64,000 bases of DNA, from positions 1,612,001-1,676,000 of the forward strand of contig NZ_CP026304.1 in the NCBI RefSeq assembly GCF_003054555.1. The letters run 5' to 3'. The translations under genes and the position numbers were made by a program. Source of the DNA: Streptomyces lunaelactis. GTDB lineage: Bacteria > Actinomycetota > Actinomycetes > Streptomycetales > Streptomycetaceae. The notes under the pieces are model-generated. The model saw nothing but the letters and a program-made list of their open reading frames with translations. It did no database searches and was not told the DNA's origin. Shown in pieces: positions 1 to 7,830 of this stretch. The number at the start of each line of letters is the position of its first letter. Position 1 is the stretch's first letter.

Positions 1-852
1 ACGGTCCGCGTCGACCCAGCCGATGCCTCCGCAGTACGGTCCGCGGGGCGCCGTCTCCAGCGCCTCGATGATCTTCAGGGCACTGGACTTGGGCGCCCCG
101 GTCACCGAGCCGGGCGGGAACGTGGCCGCCAGCAGCTCCTTCCAGCCCGCCTTGGGAGTCAGCTCGCCGCGCACCGTGGAGACGAGGTGCACAAGACCGG
201 GATGCTGCTCGACCGCGCACAGCGCCGGGACGGTCACGGTGCCGGTCGCACAGACGCGCCCCAGGTCGTTGCGGACCAGGTCGACGATCATCACGTTCTC
301 CGCGTAGTCCTTGTCCAGCAGGTCCGCGGCGGTGCGGCCGGTGCCCTTGATCGGACCGGATTCGACGGTGCTGCCGGCCCGCCGCAGATAGAGCTCGGGC
401 GACGCGGTGGCGATCTCCACACCGTGCACCGGCAGCCGGATCGTTCCTGCGTACGGTGCGGGGTTGCCGCGCGCCAGCAGCGCGGTGAGCGCGTCGACAT
501 CGGCGGCGGCCGGGTCGGGCAGCGGCGCGGACAGGACGCGGCACAGGTTCGCCTGGTAGACCTCGCCCGTGGCGATGTGCTCGCGGATGCGGCGGACGCG
601 GGCCGTGTACGCGGTGCGGTCGAGCGAGGACGTCCAGTCACCGGCCGCGGGGCCGTGCCACCGTCCCGGCGCCGGCTCGGGCACCGGTTCCGTACGCACG
701 TCGCCGAAGCGGGCGCAGGTCAGACGGCCCTCGAAGTCCGCGGCGACGGCCCAGAAGCCGGCCGAGTCGAGTGCTTCGGGGTCATGAGTGACATCCCGGA
801 GGCCGGAAGCGAGGAGACGGCCGAAGCGGGCCAAAGGAGCGAGGTCATGCAC
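1..852 (-). CDS. Chorismate-binding protein, aminodeoxychorismate synthase component I-like (3' end cut by window edge)
   Basis: The reverse-strand frame reads continuously from about 852 to the window edge and is partial: the C-terminus lies outside. It carries hallmarks of the chorismate-utilising family (PabB/TrpE/isochorismate synthase): IREHIATGEVYQANLCR, a SGPIKGT-like segment (ESGPIKGTGR), LVRNDLGRV, HLVSTVRGEL and PPGSVTGAPK, ending in RGPYCGGIGW. PabB-type enzymes form aminodeoxychorismate from chorismate and glutamine-derived ammonia for folate, or for antibiotic precursors. I take the GTG at 852 (VHDLAPLARFG) as start because family members begin in this way; a GTG further upstream is also in frame. 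No good ribosome site is visible. Assignment to PabB rather than TrpE rests on the short N-terminal domain and is an inference. Confidence 0.8.
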   Translation of the reverse strand, partial: MHDLAPLARFGRLLASGLRDVTHDPEALDSAGFWAVAADFEGRLTCARFGDVRTEPVPEPAPGRWHGPAAGDWTSSLDRTAYTARVRRIREHIATGEVYQANLCRVLSAPLPDPAAADVDALTALLARGNPAPYAGTIRLPVHGVEIATASPELYLRRAGSTVESGPIKGTGRTAADLLDKDYAENVMIVDLVRNDLGRVCATGTVTVPALCAVEQHPGLVHLVSTVRGELTPKAGWKELLAATFPPGSVTGAPKSSALKIIEALETAPRGPYCGGIGWVDADR

Positions 853-997
853 GTCTGTGAGTCTATGGCGGGCGCCGATGGCCTGCTGCGACGTAAACAC
901 ACCTCAGCACGCTGCGGAAACGCGTTTTTGTGCTGGCCCAGTAATCCGCTAGAGTTCAACACGTCGCCGGGACGCGCATGTGAACCGGAAACGACAA

Positions 998-1070
998 GCG
1001 GACGTGGCTCAGTTGGTAGAGCATCACCTTGCCAAGGTGAGGGTCGCGAGTTCGAATCTCGTCGTCCGCT
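998..1070 (+). tRNA. tRNA-Gly (GCC)
   Basis: A full cloverleaf is readable: acceptor GCGGACG/CGTCCGC, an anticodon loop with GCC between CCTT and AAGG arms, and a TTCGAAT T-loop. It is 73 nt with no encoded CCA. It is the first gene of the tRNA cluster. Confidence 0.95.
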
Positions 1071-1103
1071 CGATGGGGGAGCTTCCCGAACCCCAGCACT
1101 CCG

Positions 1104-1174
1104 GGTGGAGTGGCCGAGAGGCGAGGCAACGGCCTGCAAAGCCGTCTACACGGGTTCAAATCCCGTCTCCACCT
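1104..1174 (+). tRNA. tRNA-Cys (GCA)
   Basis: Acceptor GGTGGAG pairs with CTCCACC. The anticodon loop CTGCAAA gives GCA, and the T-loop is TTCAAAT. It is 71 nt, and the next three bases (1175-1177) are CCA, so the 3' CCA may be encoded here, unlike in the neighbouring tRNAs. Confidence 0.95.
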
Positions 1175-1178
1175 CCAA

Positions 1179-1250
1179 GGACGATTAGCTCAGCGGGAGA
1201 GCGCTTCCCTGACACGGAAGAGGTCACTGGTTCAATCCCAGTATCGTCCA
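1179..1250 (+). tRNA. tRNA-Val (GAC), copy 1
   Basis: Acceptor GGACGAT pairs with ATCGTCC; the anticodon loop CTGACAC gives GAC. The body is identical to the next two tRNA-Val genes. Only acceptor positions 2-3 and their partners differ, and both changes keep pairing. It starts 4 nt after the tRNA-Cys discriminator. Confidence 0.95.
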
Positions 1251-1269
1251 CTGGATCCGCAAGGATCAC

Positions 1270-1341
1270 GCGCGATTAGCTCAGCGGGAGAGCGCTTCCC
1301 TGACACGGAAGAGGTCACTGGTTCAATCCCAGTATCGCGCA
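1270..1341 (+). tRNA. tRNA-Val (GAC), copy 2
   Basis: Acceptor GCGCGAT/ATCGCGC, anticodon GAC. The sequence is identical to copy 3, and outside the acceptor stem to copy 1. A recent duplication or gene conversion is likely. Confidence 0.95.
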
Positions 1342-1345
1342 CGCA

Positions 1346-1380
1346 GTACCACGCAAGATCGCTGTACCACGAAAGATCGT
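1346..1380 (+). repeat. Tandem spacer repeat between tRNA-Val genes
   Basis: Two near-identical 17-nt units (GTACCACG[C/A]AAGATCG plus one base) lie at 1346-1362 and 1364-1380, between the second and third tRNA-Val. They suggest local slippage or duplication in the same event family that multiplied the tRNAs. Confidence 0.7.
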
Positions 1381-1383
1381 CCC

Positions 1384-1455
1384 GCGCGATTAGCTCAGCG
1401 GGAGAGCGCTTCCCTGACACGGAAGAGGTCACTGGTTCAATCCCAGTATCGCGCA
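1384..1455 (+). tRNA. tRNA-Val (GAC), copy 3
   Basis: Acceptor GCGCGAT/ATCGCGC, anticodon GAC; identical to the copy at 1270-1341. It is the last gene of the cluster, directly followed by a strong hairpin. Confidence 0.95.
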
Positions 1456-1460
1456 CCAGC

Positions 1461-1496
1461 CAGAACCCCCGGCCGTCTCGACGGCCGGGGGTTCTG
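1461..1496 (+). terminator. Rho-independent-type hairpin ending the tRNA cluster
   Basis: A perfect 16-bp stem (CAGAACCCCCGGCCGT with its complement) closes a CTCG tetraloop just after the last tRNA. There is no long U tract, as is usual in Streptomyces terminators. Confidence 0.9.
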
Positions 1497-1613
1497 TCGT
1501 TGCCGGGGCCCGCCCGTCAGCCGGTGAAGAGCTGGGTGGCCTTCTGGATCAGCACGTACAGTCACCCCGCGGGTGCAGCTCGCTCAGGGGGCTCAGAGGT
1601 GCTCAGAAGCTGC

Positions 1614-1910
1614 TCAGGAGGAGAAGAGCATCCTGCCGAAGCCCTTCTGGCGGTAGTGCCCACCGCCATGGTGTCCGCCCTGGTGTCCGCCCTGGTGCGG
1701 CGCGCCCCAGGCGGGCGCGGGGGCGGCGGGGTAGGCCTGCGGGGCCGGCGGCGCGGGCGGGGCCTGCTGGGTCCACTGCGACTCGAGGCGGGTCAGGGAC
1801 TCCAGCTCGCCGTAGTCGAGGAATATCCCCCGGCAGCCACTGCACTGCTCGATCTGGACACCATTGCGGTTGTACGTGTGCATCGCTGCATGGCACTTGG
1901 GACACTGCAT
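1614..1910 (-). CDS. Small zinc-ribbon protein (zf-TFIIB type)
   Basis: This 98-residue protein starts MQCPKCHAAMHTYNRNGVQI, followed by EQCSGCRGIFLDYGELE. The two CxxC pairs form a zf-TFIIB-like zinc ribbon. The second half is rich in Pro, Ala, Gly and His (AP, HQGG and GGH runs) and probably disordered. The ATG at 1910 is chosen because it directly starts the ribbon and GAGGAG lies upstream; an in-frame ATG at 1943 is possible. The family is widespread in actinobacteria and its role is unknown; nucleic-acid or metal binding is only a fold-based guess. The CDS stands alone, between the tRNA terminator and the convergently ordered phosphotransferase gene. Confidence 0.85.
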   Translation of the reverse strand: MQCPKCHAAMHTYNRNGVQIEQCSGCRGIFLDYGELESLTRLESQWTQQAPPAPPAPQAYPAAPAPAWGAPHQGGHQGGHHGGGHYRQKGFGRMLFSS

Positions 1911-1978
1911 GATCTGCTCAGCTCCTCGCCGTTCGGTCGACATCGCCGGGATGCATGCCCGGTGATGAGGAGTTCAGC

Positions 1979-2956
<978 letters not shown>

Positions 2957-3240
2957 GGTCTCTCCCCCGGGTGCGGTTCCCGCCCGGGAGCCTACGTGGC
3001 GGAATGCGGGGTTGGTTTCCACCACCCCACCCCACCCCTTCCCGGAACCGGGGCGGTGCCCCAGAGCCCTGGGGCGGTGGCCGACGCCCCACACCCCCGG
3101 GCAGCGCGCGCTTCGCGGCACGCCGGTGGCACACCTCAGACAGCCGAACTGTGCGACCCGCGCCCCGTCCCGGCGGACGGAGTCCGGCGCGGCGATTCGA
3201 TGCTCGTGAGGGACACGCAAAGAAGCGCGGACAGCGCGAT

Positions 3241-3268
3241 GGCCGGTCAGCTCCCCAGCTGACCGGCC
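3241..3268. terminator. Perfect 12-bp hairpin
   Basis: GGCCGGTCAGCT and its exact complement flank a CCCC loop. It lies 285 bp upstream of the phosphotransferase start and 90 bp past the end of the small membrane protein gene, so it could be a secondary terminator. Function not certain. Confidence 0.55.
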
Positions 3269-3320
3269 AAACGCTGCCGTCCGCCGCACCCCCGTCCCCA
3301 CGGGGTTGTTGGCCGGATGT

Positions 3321-3352
3321 CCCCGACCCGGACCGCTCTTCCGGGTCCGGGG
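3321..3352 (-). terminator. Terminator-like hairpin after the small membrane protein gene
   Basis: CCCCGACCCGGA pairs with TCCGGGTCCGGGG with one bulged C. It lies 7 bp beyond the stop codon of the reverse gene ending at 3359. Confidence 0.7.
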
Positions 3353-3358
3353 CGCCGC

Positions 3359-3565
3359 TCAGCGCCCCAGCATCACGCCCACGGACGACGCTTGTGTGAC
3401 CACCGCTTCCCAGCCGCCGAAGACGACCACCAGCAGTGCCGCCAGAGGAAGAACCATGGCCGTCGCCACCAATGGGTGGCGCGTGCCGGACTGGCGGCCG
3501 CCGAACGCGGCGAAAGCCTTGCGTCCCTGCATGCGGATCATCGTCCGCGAAGCCGTGTCCGCCAT
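3359..3565 (-). CDS. Small single-pass membrane protein
   Basis: The product is 68 residues, starting MADTASRTMIRMQGRKA. One strongly hydrophobic segment (LVATAMVLPLAALLVVVFGG, about residues 30-49) follows a basic N-terminus, so the protein probably sits with its N-terminus inside. The ATG at 3565 has AGGAGAGG 4-5 bp upstream; the longer open frame to 3724 has no comparable site. I do not recognise a family. It is monocistronic, with a hairpin directly downstream. Confidence 0.75.
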   Translation of the reverse strand: MADTASRTMIRMQGRKAFAAFGGRQSGTRHPLVATAMVLPLAALLVVVFGGWEAVVTQASSVGVMLGR

Positions 3566-3754
3566 GGTCCCTCTCCTGTCGTATGTGGCAGCGGCGGGTG
3601 TCTGACCTCGGGGGACGAGTGGCTGCACCCGCCGCTTGACTTCAACATTAGGGAAGCGACAAGGCCCAGGCGTCATGCCCGCGTACCGATTGCCGGGCCT
3701 CCCGGAGGATGAGCCACCACCCACTGACGTACTCCCCAGGGTGGAGACGCGGTC

Positions 3755-4012
3755 CTAGGCCTTGGGGTCTTCCCGGAGGGGTCGCTCCGAGATGTCCTCC
3801 CGAGGCACCGGCTGCTCGACCAGGGCCAGGACTCGGGTGGCCATGAAACGGGCCGTCCGCACCACCGACCCGCTGCGGGTGACTTCGCTCACTTCCACCA
3901 CCCCCCGGCGCACCGCCGTCTCGACGCGGCGGCCCGCCCTGCTCGCCACCACTTCGTAGGTACGAGTCGTGTCACCAGCGTCCACGACTATCTCCACGCG
4001 GTCACCCTTCAT
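3755..4012 (-). CDS. Conserved hypothetical protein, 85 aa
   Basis: The soluble 85-residue protein begins MKGDRVEIVVDAGDTTRTYE and appears to be a compact beta-rich domain (alternating V/T/R strands, EVVASRAGRRVETAVRRG) with a charged tail EDISERPLREDPKA. The ATG at 4012 has AAGGGGGA about 10 bp upstream. I recall homologues of this length in other Streptomyces but know no function. It is divergently oriented to the Ser/Thr kinase gene, and the 204-bp gap between them should hold both promoters. Confidence 0.72.
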   Translation of the reverse strand: MKGDRVEIVVDAGDTTRTYEVVASRAGRRVETAVRRGVVEVSEVTRSGSVVRTARFMATRVLALVEQPVPREDISERPLREDPKA

Positions 4013-4216
4013 CGATCCAATCCCCCTTCTGCGACGGACCATTGAGATCTCGCACCGGGTCAGGGGTGCCGGATCCGCAGGCCCCTGACCACTCTTCAAG
4101 TTTCCCACCCGGCACTGACAATCGATCGGGCCGTGAGGGCGCGGCCTATGAGCACACCGGGGCGGGGGTACGTAAGCTGTGCCACGTCAAATGGCGACCG
4201 GGCAGCGGGGATGGAC

Positions 4217-5410
4217 ATGGCGATGATGCGGCTCCGGCGCGAGGACCCGCGTGTCGTCGGCTCGTTCAGGCTTCACCGGCGGCTCGGCGCGGGTGGCATG
4301 GGCGTCGTCTACCTCGGCTCCGACCGCCGCGGCCAGCGCGTCGCCCTGAAGGTGATCCGGCCGGATCTGGCGGAGGATCAGGAGTTCAGGTCGCGTTTCG
4401 CGCGCGAGGTTTCCGCGGCACGCCGGATCCGCGGCGGCTGTACGGCACGGCTGGTCGCCGCCGATCTCGAGGCGGACCGCCCGTGGTTCGCCACCCAGTA
4501 CGTTCCCGGGCCGTCCCTGCACGACAAGGTCGCCGAGAACGGCACGCTGCCGGCCGCCGAGGTGGCCGCCATCGGTGCGGCGCTCTCCGAGGGCCTGGTC
4601 GCGGTGCACGAGGCCGGCGTCGTCCACCGGGATCTCAAGCCGTCGAACATCCTGCTCTCCCCCAAGGGCCCCCGCATCATCGACTTCGGCATCGCCTGGG
4701 CGACCGGCGCCAGCACGCTCACCCATGTCGGTACGGCGGTGGGCTCCCCCGGTTTCCTCGCGCCCGAGCAGGTACGCGGCGCGATGGTCACCCCGGCCAC
4801 GGACGTCTTCGCGCTCGGCGCCACGCTCGCCTACGCGGCGACCGCCGACTCCCCCTTCGGGCACGGCAGTTCGGAGGTCATGCTCTACCGCGTCGTGCAC
4901 GAGGAGGCGCAGCTGTACGGGGTCCCGGACGCGCTGGCCCCGCTCGTACAGGCCTGTCTGGCGAAGGATCCCGAGGAGCGTCCCAGCACGCTGCAGCTGT
5001 CGATGCGGCTCAAGGAGATCGCGGCCAGGGAGGCGCAGGGGCTGCCTGAGGCCCGGCCACCGGCCCAGCGCGAGCGGATCGAGCAGGAGCGTCAGACCTC
5101 GCGCTACCCGGAGCGCCCGGCACGCACGAACCGGACCGAGCGGATTGAGCGGACCGAGCGCATGGAGCGGCGTACGGCGGGCTCGTCCGCGCCGCGCCCG
5201 CAGTCCTCGCGCACCGGGGGCACGCGCCCCCAGCCGTCCCGCAACACCTCTCGGACGAACGGCCGTCCGGGCGGCACCAGGCCCGGCACCCGTCCGACGG
5301 CGACGGGGCGGCGGCCCGCCAACCCACGGCTGCTGCGGCAGCGGATCATCGTCTTCGTCGTGGTGACCTTGATCGTGGCGCTGGGCATCGCCGCGGCCCA
5401 GCAGTTGTAG
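4217..5410 (+). CDS. Membrane-anchored Ser/Thr protein kinase (PknB-like, Hanks type)
   Basis: About 397 residues. The N-terminal kinase domain is complete: glycine loop GAGGMGVVYLG (near residue 23), ALKVI lysine, HRDLKPSNI catalytic loop (about 136), DFGIAWA magnesium loop (about 156), and APEQ. A long Arg/Glu/Thr/Pro-rich linker follows (RTERIERTERMERR and RPGGTRPGTRP repeats), then one C-terminal transmembrane segment (IIVFVVVTLIVALGIAAA). After the membrane span only a few residues remain, so unlike PknB there are no extracellular PASTA domains and any sensing must be inside the cell or through partners. The start is ambiguous between ATG 4211 and 4217; both follow a GGGG-type site. Substrates unknown. 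Confidence 0.9.
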   Translation: MAMMRLRREDPRVVGSFRLHRRLGAGGMGVVYLGSDRRGQRVALKVIRPDLAEDQEFRSRFAREVSAARRIRGGCTARLVAADLEADRPWFATQYVPGPSLHDKVAENGTLPAAEVAAIGAALSEGLVAVHEAGVVHRDLKPSNILLSPKGPRIIDFGIAWATGASTLTHVGTAVGSPGFLAPEQVRGAMVTPATDVFALGATLAYAATADSPFGHGSSEVMLYRVVHEEAQLYGVPDALAPLVQACLAKDPEERPSTLQLSMRLKEIAAREAQGLPEARPPAQRERIEQERQTSRYPERPARTNRTERIERTERMERRTAGSSAPRPQSSRTGGTRPQPSRNTSRTNGRPGGTRPGTRPTATGRRPANPRLLRQRIIVFVVVTLIVALGIAAAQQL

Positions 5411-5423
5411 CCGAGGCGCTGCC

Positions 5424-6242
5424 TCAGACCTGCGGGCGGCCCGTCGCCACCGCGTAGAACGCCACCGCGGCCGCCGCGCCCACATTGAGCGAGTCCACGC
5501 CGTGTGCCATCGGGATCCGTACCCACTCGTCGGCGGCGACCAGCGCCTGCGTGGAGAGCCCGTCGCCCTCCGCGCCCAGCATCAGCGCGACTCGCTCCAG
5601 CCGGTGCGGGGCGGCCTCGTCGATCGCGGTGGCCTTCTCGTCGGGGGTGAGGGCGAGAAGCTTGAAGCCCGCTTCCCGTACGGATTCCAGGCCCTTGGGC
5701 CAGGATTCGAGACGGGCGTACGGGACGGAGAAGACGGCGCCCATGGAGACCTTGACCGAGCGGCGGTAGAGCGGATCCGCGCAGTCCGGGGAGAGCAGTA
5801 CGGCGTCCATGCCGAGCGCGGCGCCGCTGCGGAAGATAGCGCCGATGTTGGTGTGGTCGTTGACCGACTCCATGACGACCACCCTGCGGGTCGTCCGGAG
5901 CAGCTCGTCGGCGTTCGGCAGCGGCTTGCGCTGCATGGAGGCAAGGGCGCCGCGGTGCACGTGGTAGCCGGTGACCCGTTCGGCGAGCTCGGGGCTCACC
6001 GCGTACACCGGTGCCGGGAGTTCGTCGATGACATCGCGCATCACATCGACCCACTTGGCGGAGAGCAGCATCGAGCGCATCTCGTAACCGGCGTCCTTGG
6101 CCCGTCTGATGACCTTCTCGCCCTCCGCGATGAACAGGCCCTCGGCGGGCTCGCGCTTGCGCCGCAGCTCGACGTCGGTCAGGCCCGTGTAGTCGCGCAG
6201 TCGCGGGTCGTCGGGGTCCTCGACAGTGATGAGATCAGCCAC
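5424..6242 (-). CDS. SpoU/TrmH-family RNA 2'-O-methyltransferase
   Basis: The protein has 272 residues. The N-terminal region matches the substrate-binding domain of the family (GLFIAEGEKVIRRAKDAGYE). The C-terminal SPOUT core has the three SpoU motifs: MESVNDHTNIGAIFRSGAA (N..N.G.I.R), LMLGAEGDGLS (E-G-G), and IPMAHGVDSLNVGAAAAV (IPM..G.DSLNV..A). These trefoil-knot enzymes transfer methyl from S-adenosylmethionine to ribose 2'-OH of rRNA or tRNA; the exact site here is unknown. It lies convergent to the kinase gene, with only 13 bp between the stops. A second, diverged SpoU-type gene lies at 62115-62954. Confidence 0.9.
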   Translation of the reverse strand: MADLITVEDPDDPRLRDYTGLTDVELRRKREPAEGLFIAEGEKVIRRAKDAGYEMRSMLLSAKWVDVMRDVIDELPAPVYAVSPELAERVTGYHVHRGALASMQRKPLPNADELLRTTRRVVVMESVNDHTNIGAIFRSGAALGMDAVLLSPDCADPLYRRSVKVSMGAVFSVPYARLESWPKGLESVREAGFKLLALTPDEKATAIDEAAPHRLERVALMLGAEGDGLSTQALVAADEWVRIPMAHGVDSLNVGAAAAVAFYAVATGRPQV

Positions 6243-6306
6243 AGGGTGATACTGCCTTCTCGGGGGTGCGGTGCCAACGGCTGGGACAGTGTTGGGTTAC
6301 CGCTGG

Positions 6307-7566
6307 TTACTTGGTTCCTACGGCGACCACGTCACCGATGACGATGACGGCCGGGGGCCGGACGTCCGCTGCCCTGGCCGTCTCGGCGACGGTCGCGAGG
6401 GTGGCGTCGACGCGGCGCTGGGCCGCGGTCGTGCCCTCCTGGACCAGGGCGACGGGGGTCTCGGCCGCCTTGCCGTGGGCGATGAGGGTCTGCGCGATCG
6501 CGCCGATCTTGTCGACGCCCATGAGGACGACGAGGGTGCCACGGAGCCTGGCGAGGGCCGGCCAGTCGACGAGCGAGCGCTCGTCGTCGGGGGCGACATG
6601 GCCGCTGACGACCGTGAACTCATGGGCCACGCCACGGTGGGTGACCGGGATGCCCGCGGCGCCGGGGACGGAGATCGAGCTGGAGATGCCGGGGACGACG
6701 GTGCAGGGGATGCCGGCCTCGGCGAGCGCCTGTGCCTCCTCCATGCCGCGGCCGAAGACGAAGGGGTCGCCGCCCTTGAGCCGTACGACTGCCTTGCCGG
6801 CCTTGGCGTGCTCGATGAGCGCGTTGTTGATGGCCTCTTGGGCCATGTAGCGGCCGTACGGAATCTTGGCGGCGTCGATCACCTCGACGTGGGGCGGGAG
6901 TTCGTCGAGCAGGTCGCGGGGGCCGAGGCGGTCGGCGATGACGACGTCGGCCTCGGCGAGGAGGCGGCGGCCGCGGACGGTGATCAGGTCCGGGTCGCCG
7001 GGACCGCCGCCGACGAGGGCGACGCCAGGGGTACGCGTGCGGTGGTGCCGGGCGACCAGGGTGCCGTCGCGCAGGCCCTCGACCACGGCGTCGCGGATGG
7101 CGGCGGTGTGGCGCGGGTCGCGGCCCTGGACGTCGGCGGTGAGCACGGCGACCGTGACGCCCTCGCTGCGGCCGGTGGCCGGGGTCCAGGCGGTGGCGGC
7201 GTCCGCGTCGTCGGAGCGAACGCACCAGGTGCGGGTGCGCTCGGCCTCGGCGGATGCCGCGTTGTTGGCATCGGCGTCGGAGCTGGCGACGAGGGCGTAC
7301 CAGGTGCCGGCGAGGTCGCCGTCCTCGTACGGGCGCTTGTTCCAGGTGATTTCGCCGGCGTCGGCCATCGCCTCGACGGAGGGGGTGGCGGAGGGCGAGA
7401 CGAGGACGATGTCGGCACCGGCCGCGATGAGGGCGGGGAGGCGGCGCTGGGCGACCTGGCCGCCGCCGATGACCACGACGCGGCGGCCGGAGAGACGGAG
7501 GCCTACGGGGTAGGCGGGGTGGTCGTCGTGCTCGGCACGCTCGTGCTCGACATGCTCAGCAGCCAT
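6307..7566 (-). CDS. cobA: Siroheme synthase-type bifunctional enzyme: precorrin-2 dehydrogenase + uroporphyrinogen-III C-methyltransferase
   Basis: About 419 residues. The N-terminal part has an NAD-binding motif (GRRVVVIGGGQVAQRR) of the CysG/Met8 precorrin-2 dehydrogenase. The C-terminal part is the SUMT methylase: VALVGGGPGDPDLITVRG, VVRLKGGDPFVFGRG and VPGISSSISVPGAAGIPVTH. The enzyme methylates uroporphyrinogen III at C2 and C7 to precorrin-2 and oxidises it to sirohydrochlorin, the branch point of siroheme and B12. The ferrochelatase-linked central region looks shortened compared with E. coli CysG. The ATG at 7566 has GAGGAGAG upstream; the longer frame to 7767 runs through the inverted repeat and is unlikely. 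It groups with the B12 genes at 7831-12651. Confidence 0.9.
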   Translation of the reverse strand: MAAEHVEHERAEHDDHPAYPVGLRLSGRRVVVIGGGQVAQRRLPALIAAGADIVLVSPSATPSVEAMADAGEITWNKRPYEDGDLAGTWYALVASSDADANNAASAEAERTRTWCVRSDDADAATAWTPATGRSEGVTVAVLTADVQGRDPRHTAAIRDAVVEGLRDGTLVARHHRTRTPGVALVGGGPGDPDLITVRGRRLLAEADVVIADRLGPRDLLDELPPHVEVIDAAKIPYGRYMAQEAINNALIEHAKAGKAVVRLKGGDPFVFGRGMEEAQALAEAGIPCTVVPGISSSISVPGAAGIPVTHRGVAHEFTVVSGHVAPDDERSLVDWPALARLRGTLVVLMGVDKIGAIAQTLIAHGKAAETPVALVQEGTTAAQRRVDATLATVAETARAADVRPPAVIVIGDVVAVGTK

Positions 7567-7703
7567 GGCGGTGCAGCTCTCCTCGTACGGCGGGTGCGGT
7601 CGGGGCCGCTGCGGCGGTGGAGCCGCCCCTGACGTGCGCGTTTGGGTGCGGGGTCCACGATACGGCGCGGGCGGGGCGGCGTCCTGCCCCGGTCCCGCGC
7701 CTG

Positions 7704-7785
7704 GGACCTGTCTTCTGGATCGGGCCGGATCAGCGAGCGTGCGTGCCGGGGCACGCGAGCGCGGCACGATCCACAGGACAGGCCC
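7704..7785. repeat. MITE-like element with 19-bp imperfect terminal inverted repeats
   Basis: GGACCTGTCTTCTGGATCG at 7704-7722 and the complement of CGATCCACAGGACAGGCCC at 7767-7785 match at 16 of 19 positions. The roughly 80-bp interior contains a further hairpin, GCGTGCC-GG-GGCACGC. It lies in the 264-bp gap between the CobT-fusion stop (7831) and the CobA start (7566), with no coding frame. It may be a transposon-derived element or a large terminator. Confidence 0.55.
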
Positions 7786-7830
7786 TGACCGGGACCGCGG
7801 GCCGTCCTCGATCGCCGGCCCGGGCGGACG

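Larger units (their letters stand above)
2957..3358. other. Gene-free interval with two hairpins
   Basis: This 402-bp interval lies between two reverse-strand genes. It contains a perfect inverted repeat at 3241-3268 and a terminator-like hairpin at 3321-3352. The rest is C/G-rich with no convincing coding frame, although spurious long frames cross it. Confidence 0.6.

Noticed and set aside
1517..1561. A 14-codon reverse tail reading LYVLIQKATQLFTG before a stop, next to the tRNA cluster
   Set aside because: It looks like a gene end, but an in-frame stop lies directly before it, so it is at most a relic; too short to call.
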